64,000 bases of DNA from Hybos culiciformis (GCA_964007475.1 OZ023273.1:32479287-32543286); one strand, 5' to 3'; shown: positions 41,757 to 52,790, counted from the stretch's first letter. A program made the numbers and translations. Notes: generated by a model not told the origin, from the sequence alone.

Positions 41757-42498
41757 TTTTATTAATATTAAAAAATTATCCAGAACTTCTTGGTTTGAAA
41801 GTTTTTGTCTTTTTGATTCTTTTACTCGAACATACACACAGGATGATAATAAATAGCATAACAAAATAAACCCACATATATCTTGCTCTTCATATTGTTT
41901 TACTATATCAACAATTTTTGAGTTTCTTCTTTTAGCATATTCTGTTATTTTATTATTAATTTGCATCCATTTGGCAAAAAGTTTATTGCTCTTATCTTTG
42001 CTTTCCGGTAGCAAATCAAAATCTTCATACAAAAGTATGCCTCCTTTTTGTGATTTTAAAATTGGATAAGTTTCGTAGTAATCTTTTATTGAAACTTTTT
42101 CATCATTGGAAAATATTTTTTCCATACGAATATTTTTTTCCTATCCAATATTTTTTTACACTTTCCCAGGGTTCGACATTAAATTGTAAAAAAGCGACTT
42201 TGTCGTTGATGTCGTCGGTGTAAACAACTGGTGATTTATTTTGTTGTTTTTATTTTGTTTTATTAGCAACTATTTCAAATTCTTTTTGAATTATTAAATT
42301 TGCTAATTTATTACGATAAAACTTGTCCAAAATTTTATTATTGTTATAAATTTTTTTTATTAATTGGCCGTCAAAACAATTAAAATAAGCTGTGATGTCG
42401 CGATCTGGTAAAAATTGAACGGGTAATTCACATATAAAAGTACTAGGTATTGAGTTCAATATTGGTTCATCTAAATTCTGCACAGCAGTACTTAAAAA
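41757..42498 (-). pseudogene. SAM-family gene, exon 4, with a premature stop and a frameshift
   Basis: The exon enters in phase 0 and must leave in phase 0, but it is 742 bases long, one too many. The first frame reads LPVQFLPDRDITAYF and DGQLIKKIYNNNKIL, meets TAA at 42250-42252, and continues in the same frame with DDINDKVAFLQFNVEPWESV. After the A-run at 42133-42139 the sense moves to the frame of MEKIFSNDEKVSIKDYYETY, PILKSQKGGILLYEDF and ICGFILLCYLL. It ends LILIK at donor GTAATA. Both halves look like one conserved domain read in two frames. Confidence 0.7.
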
Positions 42499-42552
42499 CT
42501 GAAAAATAAATATTAAATTAAAATTCACACATAAAAAATTAGATACACTTAC

Positions 42553-42630
42553 ATCATTAATGTTATCTTTTACAACACTAGTATAAGAATAGCTAGATGA
42601 ATTTGATAATGTAGTTGCTGTGGACAACGT
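42553..42630 (-). pseudogene. SAM-family gene, exon 3 (Ser/Thr-rich linker)
   Basis: 26 codons (TLSTATTLSNSSSYSY and on) lie between acceptor TTTCTACAG and donor GTAAGT, phase 0 at both ends. This is a low-complexity linker between the SAM-like domain and the C-terminal region. The following 54-base intron is open in frame, so an unspliced form would also translate. GTAAGT and TTTTTCAG argue that it is a true intron. Confidence 0.65.
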
Positions 42631-42675
42631 CTGTAGAAATCAAAACAGTATAAAGTTATATAATATATAAATTTT

Positions 42676-42681
42676 AGTATA
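42676..42681. repeat. Left target-site duplication AGTATA
   Basis: AGTATA directly precedes the 530-base foldback element and recurs at 43212-43217 directly after it. The site is short and AT-rich, so chance agreement is possible. Confidence 0.5.
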
Positions 42682-43211
42682 TGGCGTAAGCGCAGTTTAT
42701 GGGAACCACTCAGAATGGGCTGAAACGTGGAGGGGGGTAGAGGCGATGCCCAAACTCCCAAAACTGAAATCAGTTCTTGGGGCAAAGGCCCCGTTTCGAA
42801 GATAGGACCCCCAAAGTTTTCACACATTTTGTATGGGGAATTTTTTTTTTGCCCGATTGGCCCTATTTTTGCGAAAAGAATATAAGAGGTGTCCCAAAAC
42901 AAGAGAGGGGGTGGGGGGCGAGCGGTCTGGTGGCTGGCACCGCAAATCCCACTGACCAACCACCAGAACGACCCGCCCCCACCCCCCTCTCTTGTTTTGG
43001 ACACCCTATGCTCTCTACAAAAAATGGGGCAAATCGAGGAAAAAAAAAAATTGGCCATACAAAATGTATGAAAACTTTGGGGGGCCCTATCTCCAAAACG
43101 GGGCCTTTGCCCCAAGAACTGATTTCAGTTTTGTGAGTTTGGGCACCGCCTCTACCCCCCCTCCAAGTTTCAGCCCATTCTGAGTGGTTCCCATAAACTG
43201 CACTTTAGCCA
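42682..43211. mobile_element. 530-base GC-rich foldback MITE inside the SAM-gene intron
   Basis: Nearly the whole element is one inverted repeat. The left arm GCAGTTTATGGGAACCACTC is answered by its inverse at 43180-43202, and the pairing goes on inward through AGAACTGATTTCAGTT, the GGGGCAAAGGCCCCGTTT-type block and the AACAAGAGAGGGGG block. The centre is near 42945. The ends are TGGC..GCCA with AGTATA on both sides. GC content is far above the surroundings, which suggests it did not arise here. All open frames in it, on both strands, mirror one another and show no protein character. Without the insertion the host intron would be about 180 bases. Confidence 0.85.
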
Positions 43212-43217
43212 AGTATA
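43212..43217. repeat. Right target-site duplication AGTATA
   Basis: Second copy of the hexamer at 42676-42681, next to the right end of the foldback element. Confidence 0.5.
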
Positions 43218-43346
43218 TATTATTGTATAAATTAAGTGGAAGCTCTCTATATTAAGTAAAAGCAAACTAAAAATTATGACAAGAATTAAGACGAAGTGAG
43301 CTTCCACATTTAAAAATGTTATTGAAAAAAATTAAAAAAAAATTAC

Positions 43347-43468
43347 TGAATTCAAAAACTTTTTCCGATAAGCATTCCAAAAATTTTGTCTGGGGCCAGC
43401 TTTAGGAATGATTGTTGTACGTGTCTGATAGTCCAAATTCTCAAACGCTGCCCGGTCGAATTCTTCTT
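43347..43468 (-). pseudogene. SAM-family gene, exon 2 (second half of SAM-like domain)
   Basis: Two bases complete a split Glu codon, then 40 codons run to donor GTAATT in phase 0. The peptide EEEFDRAAFENLDYQTR then TTIIPKAGPRQNFWNAY fits the later helices of a SAM fold, where a Leu/Ile-Ile-Pro-Lys-x-Gly-Pro-Arg loop is typical of this group. The acceptor is AAATTTTTAG. The next intron (42631-43346) carries the foldback MITE. Confidence 0.75.
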
Positions 43469-43523
43469 CTAAAAATTTATTTTACTTGAAATTTAACAAC
43501 CTTTACAAATTTTTAATACTCAC

Positions 43524-43593
43524 CAATAAATTTTTCCAAGAAATTTTCCATTTTAATTTCTGTAAGCACGTCTCTTAAATAATCTGCATCCAT
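43524..43593 (-). pseudogene. SAM-family gene, exon 1 (start and first half of SAM-like domain)
   Basis: ATG at 43593 (minus) opens MDADYLRDVLTEIKMENFL then EKFI, a leading SAM helix, and stops one base into a Glu codon at donor GTGAGT. It joins the next exon over a 55-base intron. The start was chosen because the domain begins here and no upstream in-frame exon is visible. Confidence 0.7.
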
Positions 43594-43770
43594 TTTTGAC
43601 AACAGTAATTAATAAACAAACAAAACAATCCGACAAAAAAAGTAACTTTTTTATTTAATTTTAATATTTTTATTTAATTTTATTATTTTTATTTTTAGAA
43701 AACACACTCTACTCTACCCGAACTTATAAATGACTAAGCCTAAATATTAATTTTATCTGCAGTTGCCTAC

Positions 43771-44330
43771 TTAACTTAGAAGCGTTCCCCCTTTTTTGGT
43801 TATAAATACTAAATAATGAAAGCTCTTTGTGAATATTTTTCACACTGATTTTTAAAAAAAAATTGGGTAAGTTGCCTAATTGAAATTTCTACACTTGTAT
43901 ATTTAACTTAGAAGCTTTCCCCTTTTTTGGTTACAAATACTAAATAATGAAAGCTCTTTCTGAATATTTTTCACATTGATTGAAAAAAAAATAGGTAAGT
44001 TTCGTTAATTAAGTTTCTACTCTTGTCAATTTAACTTAGAAACGTACCCCTTTTTTTGGTTACAAATACTAAATAAAGAAAGGTCTTTGTGAATATTTTC
44101 CACACTGATTAAAAAAAAAAAATAGGTAAGTTTCCTAAATTAAATTTCTAGACTCCTATATTTCACTTAGAACCTTACCCCTTTTTTGGTTGCAAATACT
44201 TAAAAATAAAATCTATTTGTGAATATTTTTCTCGTTGACCATAGAAAAAAATTTATGATTTTTGAAATAAAATTTCTACACTTGTACATTAAATTTAGAA
44301 TCTATGCCCTATTTTTTGAAGAATATCTAT
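43771..44330. repeat. Tandem repeat, about 4.5 units of about 130 bases
   Basis: TTAACTTAGAA-like starts lie at 43771, 43903, 44031, 44162 (TTCACTTAGAA) and 44289 (TTAAATTTAGAA), spaced 127-132 bases. Each full unit holds CCCCTTTTTTGGTT, then AAATACTAAATAATGAAAGC, then TGAATATTTTTCACACTGATT, an A-run and GGTAAGTTxCCT. Decay grows toward the right end. The array lies 5' of the antisense SAM gene and could be a subterminal repeat of a larger element. Confidence 0.85.
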
Positions 44331-47300
44331 CATTAATTTACGTCTTTTTGTGATTTTGTTTTTTTGATAAATTCCGCTAGAAATTCTTGTTTTAATTGTA
44401 AAAAAGTTTAACAATATTTGTATTTTTTTTCGGCAATCACGTTCGTGATTTACTTGGGAAGAACACACAATATTTTTTTTTCCGTGTTCTATATTTAATT
44501 TTTCATTCTCCTTACTTTGTAATCATTTATAATAGAAGTCCTGTATCAAATGGTATAATTTATGTAACTTCACAGATATCTCAATTGAAGTAAATGGAAC
44601 GTAAATTGATTTTCATTAAATATTTGCCGCATGAAATCATGAATACAAATTAAAAAAGAAAGGAAGCAAATAATAAGAAAGATTTATTCCGTGCCGTGAT
44701 ATAATTATCCAATTAGGTTCTGAGACAAAGTCGTAATCGGTACCTAAAGAAATATATGAACAATTCTGCACGTACTAATAATAAAGATGCTTTTGTGTTA
44801 ATTAAATTTTAAAAAAATACTAAAAAGTTTTAACGGATTAAATTTGTTTATCAAACCTTTAAAGTTTCTAAAAACTAGTGTCTTTATCTGTATCTTTAAA
44901 TCATTTGACTATTTCTTTCATATATAATTATTGGTAATGTATTTTAAACTTAAAGCCGAAGTTCGAAAGCTCGAAAAAAATATCGAGCTTTGACCTTACT
45001 CAAGCTTCAAACAATCAAGTTTTTCTATATACCCTAGTTTTGTTATGATTATAATATTTTTCTGGAAAATGAAGAAACAAAAAATTTCCCAGACATTTAA
45101 AAATTTATCATAATTTCGCATTAAAAAAAAACAATAAAAACCAAAAAATATTATGTTTGCCAGGAAAGAAATAGTTTGTTTTTCAGTTACTTGTTTTGTT
45201 TTTATGCAAATTTTGTGTTAATTAAAACTTTCTCAAAAGTATGTGCAGTTTTATAGTTTGAAAATAAAAAAAAAATTTTACTGTATAATTCAAGTCAGTC
45301 AAATGAAAATTTTTATATATAACACAAAGAAGGAAAATAAAATGTTTATGTTTTTTTTTTTATTTTGATAAATTTATTGTTTTTTATATATAATACATAT
45401 AGTAAAAGTTTATGATTTCTGCTTAAACAGAATTTTCTTTTGTTATTTCCGGTGTTCTTATTTTGAAATTTAATTCACAAGCACTTTTCGGTTTGTTTTA
45501 TTAAACTTACTACTTAGAAATAGACTATTTAAAGAGTGGTTCAAAAAAAAAGTACTATAATTAAAAAAATGTTGTGAGATTGGGGATTAAGATACGAAAA
45601 AATAAAGTATTTCATTGAAGTGAATAGAAGTATTTTCATAACAAATAAAAAAGCTGAAATGTCTAACGGTGATAGGCGAACTAAACATTTAATGTAAATA
45701 TTAAATGCAACGTACCAACAACAGTACTAAATGCGGGAATTCGAAGCCTTGGATCTGCTCAAATATATCAAATTTGTTTCTGTAATTAAATATTTTACTC
45801 AATAATAACAAAATCATTTAAAATGAATATTAAAACATCAAATTTTATGTTCTTGTGTATTTTCACCTGTGATAAATATTAATTCAAATTTTCGAACCTA
45901 TCTGAAATCTTTATATTTAATAATAATATACCTTTTTTTAATCCTACGTGTAAAGTATTTTCAATCAAAAAATTTTTATTTCAAGTCATTTTTATTACAT
46001 TACTCAAATTGAAATACTTTTTCTTTTCAGTTTGATAGATAAAGTTAATCAAAAAAGCGGAAATTTAATTTTTCAAAAATAAAGTAGAAACCATAAATGA
46101 AAGAAAAAAAATGTATAGTATTGCTCATATATTTATATATTATACTTTAGAACTATATGTATGTACACAACATAGATATCGAATCGTTTATTCCAAAAAT
46201 TTATTGAAGAATATTAATTATAGGAAGAACAACTTAATTTACAGATTTAATGAAAAAAATATCTAAAAATTATTCTATCAATCAAAGCGTAATACCAAAA
46301 AATATGTATATCTAGAAATTTCAGTCCTATACAAATTGTACAAATTGAATTTTTTATTTTTTTTTATAATTATTGATATCCTAAAAAAATAGAGAACATA
46401 AAATTTCTCTATTTTGTTTTTTTATACTCATAAAAAAAGCAAAATACAAATAAATAGATAAAATAAATAATGCACAATATCAATAATAAATAAAAATTTA
46501 GAATTTATTATTATCACTACTGGCAAAAAAATTCATTGAAGAGAATGTTTTTGAGAAATTTTTTTCTTTTTTCTCTCCGCATGATAAGACTAGGATATCA
46601 ATCTAATTTTTCTAAACATTTTAAAATTTGAACTTTTTGTATGGACTGAATTTCTCTTATTTATACTTACTTTATGGTAATACATTAAAAATATTTTTTA
46701 TTAAAATTTTAGTTAAATTTAAAAGCAAACAATAATCATTTCTGAAAATTTTATGTCCTCCTGTATTACATTCATGTTTTTAAAACTTCTTATTTACAAA
46801 CAGCTACAATATAATAATTTTGATATTAATCATCATCACAATTTTGAATATAATATGTTATGTATGAAATATTATGTATCTTTCCTGTTCTTCGTTAGAT
46901 TTTGGTATTGTCTTTATTTACCTTTGTTTAACTAAAGTCTTACTAGTTTAGTTTATTAATAATTCTTGTAAATATAAAAATAAAACATATATCCATTCAT
47001 AAAATCGCATCTTTTACGTATAACTAATATATTATATATAATAATAATAAGCAAGTCATTACAGAAAACAAAATTTTTATTTATGTATAATATATATGTA
47101 TATGTTTGTTCAGATATAACTCATTTCCCGTAGTTAATTAAAAATTAATTGAAAGGGAAAATACTGTGATGAATTTAGGATAAATAGAAACTTTAGTAAT
47201 TACATAACAAAAATTATATAATGTTATATAAATATGGAATTAGGTTATGAATCGATTTGGGTATAAAAAAAAATTCCATAAAGGTACAGTAGATACAGGT

Positions 47301-48810
47301 ACTCTTAAAGAATTTTATTAAAGAATTTGGTTGCAATTTAAGTTCTGAAATAAATCATATTAAATTGTTGTCAAAAATAAACAGTTAAACATAAATATTA
47401 TGACTACAGCGCGACGGGGCGTAATCATTTTTGGTCCTAATTCCTTACACAACATATCAAAAAAAAAGAAAGAAATTGCATTAAAAATAAATATGTATAC
47501 ATTGTATATACACTTCATACATCAATGAATCCTTTTAATATCATTCTTAATTTAAATAAATATTTTTCTGAATCTATATAAAAATTTAAATTCATAATAT
47601 TAAGGCTTATTTCGGTCAATACTGTATAAATATTCATCATTATTTATTTTTTGTTTGTTTTTATGACTATTTTATTTTATTTTTTTTTTTGAATACAGCT
47701 TCAATATCATTGTAATGAATTTTAAATGAATAAATTATTTTAGTAAAATAATATTATCGTAATTTTTAACGCACAAAACAATGTTTTATAATATACAGAA
47801 CCGTTGATTATATCATCATTTGAAAAACAATATAGTGTAATAATGATTCCAGTGGGGTTTAAGCTAATAAACAATATAATATCATTACGGATATTATTAT
47901 TATAATAAATTTATATCAAATGAATATTATGTAAAAATCTAATTTGTCCCTACTGGGGTTAAAAGAAATCAAATTCTAATAAAAATAATTTATTTTAACA
48001 CTATAATTCATAGGGTTTTGAAAAACCTATACTTATTAGCATGTGACAAAAAAAAAACAATTATTCTTGTACAGCAATAATTGCACAGAAAGAAAATCTA
48101 ATCCACACCATTTGAAAGATTTGTAACAAAATTTTTGTCCTAAGAACGTAAATTTTTATTATATAATACAATTTAATATTATAATGAATTTGACATAATT
48201 TTGCAATAAATCTGAATGCAAATAACATTAGGTTAACACATAAATATTCACAAATTAGAAATAAAATTAATGTAATAATATATGACACACTATAGTATTT
48301 TGTAAACATTTCATGCACATATATGAACAATTTTGCGAGTTAAAAAACACATTAATTAATTTTGAATAATGTATGTATATAGTATGCATATATTTTATAA
48401 TAAGTATGTGATGAAAAGATTAATTTGTTAATAAATTAAGCAAATTTGGTGAACAGAACATCACTATCTTTGCTATATCGTATTATGTATATACATATGT
48501 ATGCAAGTATATAATTTTTTAATTTTTTTTGTATATGTATTACCCTTCAACGCGTCAACATCATAATTTTGTTTCAAACAATTACTGTGAAAGATATACA
48601 CCCTGTTGTTATTTTTGCCATAGTATGAAACCAAAAAAATTAAGCCTATTTAATAAGATGATTATTGCAAATACGTTTTGATGTGTCAAAAATTAAACAT
48701 TGACGAAATTTAATTTCAAATAAAGATCAGATTCACTTTACAAACAAATATCAATAATATATTTAGAATAATGTAGTGGTGCTTTAAAAAAAACATGATT
48801 TTCGTCTTAA

Positions 48811-49043
48811 CACGTTGACGGACAGTTGCGTCTATAGCCGTCATAGTGTCTAGAGTCATAGTGTCTAGAGTCCGCTGGCGCCATGACGGTTGTAGCCGCA
48901 ACCTAATTAAAGGTGCTGAATTAATCAAAATTAAGTGTATTTAAGCAGAAAGAGTAAAACTATACTTCTAATATTCTAAAAATTACAAAAACATATAGTG
49001 TCAATTTTCGAAAATTTCACTTGTTTCTACTGTCCGTCAACGT
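48811..49043. mobile_element. 233-base inverted-repeat element with CACGTTGACGGACAGT ends
   Basis: The left end CACGTTGACGGACAGT (48811) is answered by ACTGTCCGTCAACG ending at 49042. The left half is less AT-rich than its surroundings and holds a direct repeat of TCATAGTGTCTAGAG. No coding sense is present. TTAA occurs just outside on the left and about 8 bases outside on the right, so a piggyBac-type origin is possible but not shown. Confidence 0.5.
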
Positions 49044-49801
49044 AAGAATTTAAATTTTCTAAATACAATAGGACGTGACGTAGTTTTGAGAAAATCTTAA
49101 AAGATTTATTTGAAAACAGATATATTAAAACGCTTACATTCGAAACTCAAATTTTACGGAATCAATGAACATTTTTAATTCAATTATAAAATGCATTTTC
49201 TTTAATTTTCTTAAATTTTAGTATATATACATAAATGCAAATATTGTTGTAATACGATTAAATAAGATTTCTAGTTATAGAAGGAAAAGTTTTTAATTTT
49301 TATTTCATTAAAGTTACACACAAGTTTAATTCATTTTACATCTAGTTTTAAATTTAGTTTTTATTATTTTAATTTTTGAAATATATTTTGAAAAGAGAAA
49401 GCAAATATAATTTCAATCCCATTGCTGCGCATTTCAATGAAAAAGTCAAATGGCATAGAGCAGTCACGAAATCTATCTATACTAATTACACACAGTTGGA
49501 AAACTATAAAATTTATTCATTTCAATTATAAATACAATTTTATATATGTAAAAAATTTTCTATCACCGGTAAGTTTATAAGTTAATTTAGAAAATATCTT
49601 ATATAAGGCGGAAAATGACAAATTGTATAATGTATAATACAAACTATATACCTATAATGATATGTATGTTGACGACAACAATATAAATTATATTATTGGG
49701 TATTTTGTTATAAAACTTATAGAAAATAAATAAAATGAACCTTGTAATATCAAGGTCATTGATATCATTTTTATGTAATGAAATTGTTTTTTTTTTATCC
49801 A

Positions 49802-49807
<6 letters not shown>

Positions 49808-49832
<25 letters not shown>

Positions 49833-49833
49833 T
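49808..49833. repeat. (AT)13 microsatellite
   Basis: Twenty-six bases of uninterrupted AT dinucleotide. It is the longest clean dinucleotide run I noticed in the window. Confidence 0.9.
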
Positions 49834-51035
49834 GTAGCTATTTTTTTTTATAAAATATTAGTAAATAGAAAATTTATTATAATTCTATATATTATGCCAA
49901 ACGCAATCAAAATAAAATATTTTTTATTTCTATTTCATTATATTTAGATGTAAGCAGGTGGAGAAATTATACTTTGTATATGTTTATGTAAATATTGGAA
50001 ATTGAAAAGGATATAAATACTATAGTTCCTTTCATGAAAATTTTACGAAAAAAAAAATTTTTTTCGAACTGTGTTGCTTGTACTTGAACTTAGAATTTAA
50101 AGTTTGACTTTTCATATATATAGAATTTGTCTAGGAATCAAATAAAATTATGATTTCAAAGTTTCAATATAAATTTAATTCATCTTAAAGTTAATATTAC
50201 ATAGTTTCTCTTCAAAAAAAAAAAAAAATGTAAACTTCTATTTTTATTTTCATAGAAAAAAAAAATACACATATTTCACAAGCAAGGACTTTATTTTGGT
50301 TAATGAACTAAATAAAGAAAAATTTATTCTGTAATTCCTAAAGCTTATGAAATAATAATAAAAAATAAAACTTATATAGAAACAAAGCCATATGCTGCAC
50401 AATGAAAATTGGGTCGAAAATATATTTGATTTTTTTCAAATGAATGGACAAAATTTTGGTTCCCGGAAATAAACACGTAATATTTAAGTGAAAAATATCA
50501 TATACAGAAAAAAAATTTTCATTATTATTGTTTTATTACGAAAGTATTTTTTCGTCTAAGAAATTATTATTACTTTATTATTCTTTTATAAAAATTATAT
50601 GAATTTTTTTTTTTTTTTTTTATATTTAAGAAAATAATAACCTTCAATTTATTCTCTGGGTAATTTTTTTTTATTTTTCTTTTTAATAATATTATTTTCT
50701 TTTTGTTCTAATTTTATATTTTTAGTACAATATTGCTTTTTTTGTTTTTGAAATAACGAATTACTTAATTAACGTATGTATTTTATCAAAAGTAATCTTA
50801 TGTCAACGTATAAATAAGAAGTTCTTGTAGGATCCTAATAAATGTATTTATACTTAATAAATTAAAAAAAAAAATGTAAATCTCAAGTTGCCATCAATTT
50901 TTTCGGAAAAAATACAAGTTTTAATTTAAAGTTCTATGCATTGGAGAGAGTGGGATAATCAAACCTCTTTTTTCTTTTCGTTCCAAAAACACCAAAAATA
51001 GTTTAAAATCCATTTGCTTTATATGTCATTTTAAT

Positions 51036-51180
51036 GTTCAGGTTATAACCTGGAATCCTATTTTAGTTTAGAATTGAACGTGGTTTTAATCCATGCGAAC
51101 AGATCAAGTCCACCTCTCCTATACTCAGAGCACGATTCCATGTACAATTTTTTCCTTGCATTAGGAGAAAACATACAATT
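51036..51180. other. Less AT-rich island with palindrome CAGGTTATAACCTG
   Basis: Mixed sequence, for example GATCAAGTCCACCTCTCC, in a very AT-rich intron. A perfect 14-base palindrome lies at 51039-51052. No open frame or terminal repeat is seen. It could be an intronic enhancer or a transposon remnant. Confidence 0.3.
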
Positions 51181-52636
51181 TTATATAATATAGGTGCATA
51201 CCTACATATATTTTTTTTTTAATTTTCTGCTTTTGTTAATGACATATTCTTTGAAGGTGAAGAATCCTTTCCAGTTTCCTGTCAAAATAATTTAAAATCT
51301 TTTGTAAATAACACAATAAATAGTTTTTGTTTTTTCATTCGGGTTTTTTTTTTCAGTTACTTGGACAACAAAGAAAACTTTTAAATTTTCTTTTGTTATG
51401 AAAAATAATATGAATAAACTTTTTGTACAAGATTAACTAGTCGAGAAATTTTCTACAAATTGAAAATAAAGTGTTTTTTTATTGAAAATTTTTTATATCA
51501 GATATTTAGGACATAATAGTTTTTTTTTTATCAATTTCAAAAATTGCAGATTTTTTTCAGTTGATTTAATATAGTATTGTCGTACGATTTTATAATCGCT
51601 ATACCGAATACATTGTACGGTCAAAGTATCAACTGAAGAAATAATGTTGAATTTCACAAATTTATGAAAATTAAATAAGACAGTACAAGTATTATATTAT
51701 AAGTATATTCTGCAATGTTTTTCTATAACTAATTTTGACACCCATTAGATTATTATTTTTTTCTTTCTATAAAATCAGAACTTTATAAGACCTTTTTTCC
51801 GCTTTGGCTAAATTAATATAAATTATGGTCAATTTCATACACAAACACTTAAAATAACAAAGTAAATAAAGTTGAATATATATACCTCCTGTAGTACAAG
51901 TTTATGAGTATACATAATATACGAATTCTATGTTATATTCATTTTATATACTACTGTAAACGTATACATTCTTTTACATCCATATGTATAATTTTTTGTT
52001 ATTGAATTAGTTATTTTTTTAATGGTTTTTGTTTTCTAAATATACTATTTTTTTTTCTTTTTTTTCTGAAGATGAAAATAAAACATCGTAATTGAAATTT
52101 TATAATTCCCTTTTCAGCACTTATATACAACAATATACATAATACATATTTAAACTTATGTTTAATTTATATCTACTATCTATGGTGGCGCAAAATAAAA
52201 AGGAAGCGGAGCAATCAACAAAATGAATATAGAAAATTTTTTGATTTGTTTTGCTAGAAAAATTTGAAAGCTTTTATAATTATGTATATAAAAGTTAGTT
52301 TTTTGAAACTTTAACATAAATTTAGAATTTATGATTGATATTGAATAAAAAACTGAAATATTTATTTTAAGCTCAAAGCGGACTTCATTGCACCTACATA
52401 ATACTTAACAGTTTGAATAAAAAAAAGCATTGAATCTATTTCGAGTTTTGCCCGTTTTGCATTTAAAATACATAAACAGATTATGAATATAAAGTACGAA
52501 ACTACTTGGCGGGCTTCGATTGTTTCTAAAGAGACAGATTCTCCCATTACAGGTCTGGGAACAAGAACCTCTCTAACGATCAAGGGTACAAATAATTTTA
52601 ATATACAATTTATAGTAATTGGAAATTTTTATAAAA

Positions 52637-52790
52637 TGTAAATAAAATGCGATAAACCTAAAAAAATATTACCGGATTGTGATCAAGGACTCGGGCTGGG
52701 AACTGAAAATTAATGTAAATAAAATGCGATAAACCTAAAAAAATATTACCGGATTGTGATCAAGGACTCGGGCTGGGAACTGAAAATTAA
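52637..52790. repeat. Perfect tandem duplication of a 77-base unit
   Basis: Bases 52637-52713 and 52714-52790 read the same at all 77 positions by eye, including ACCGGATTGTGATCAAGG and GGGCTGGGAACTG. The duplication is either very recent or an assembly artefact. Confidence 0.9.

Larger units (their letters stand above)
41305..43593 (-). pseudogene. SAM-like-domain protein of an uncharacterised invertebrate family; six exons, one stop and one frameshift
   Basis: Minus-strand exons are 43524-43593, 43347-43468, 42553-42630, 41757-42498, 41597-41699 and 41305-41537, all joined at GT..AG introns with matching phases. Together they give about 449 codons. Residues 1-64 form a SAM-like domain (LEKFI / EEEFD, then IIPKAGPRQNFW). 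The rest is the conserved region I associate with a multi-copy, uncharacterised invertebrate family (DGQLIKKIY, PILKSQKGG, LQPFIVVLG, FFALNARFP motifs). Function is unknown. Two breaks are seen. One is a TAA at 42250-42252. The other is a one-base excess in a run of seven A (minus strand, 42133-42139), which makes exon 4 742 bases where phases require a multiple of three. The intact splice sites suggest recent decay or homopolymer and base errors in the assembly. The family name comes from memory of similar proteins, not from a search. Confidence 0.65.
40094..44486. mobile_element. Candidate 4.4 kb transposon carrying the SAM-domain gene
   Basis: CACGGAGAAAAAATTTT begins at 40094, and the inverse of CACGGAAAAAAAAATATTG ends at 44486. 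Inside these ends, both flanks of the antisense gene carry tandem repeats with a shared core. The right units read (T/C)GAATATTTTTCACACTGATT, and the left units in the inverse orientation read CTGAATATTTTCCAGATTCTT. TTGCCTACTT also occurs on both sides (about 40735 and 43764) in the same orientation. This layout resembles a transposon with subterminal repeats. Against it, the terminal matches are partly A/T runs and no target duplication is visible. The cargo is also not a recognised transposase. Confidence 0.35.

Noticed and set aside
42250..42627. A single 125-residue protein starting at TTG 42627
   Set aside because: It spans a 54-base intron with GTAAGT and TTTTTCAG and begins at no ATG. 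It is better read as two exons of the SAM-domain gene.
42570..43183. Six overlapping open frames of 60-181 codons on both strands
   Set aside because: They mirror one another because the region is a GC-rich palindrome (the foldback MITE). Stops are rare in it only because it is GC-rich. None has protein-like character.
43771..44330. CRISPR-like array
   Set aside because: Units are about 130 bases and similar along their whole length, with no short constant repeat and variable spacer pattern. The host is a eukaryote.
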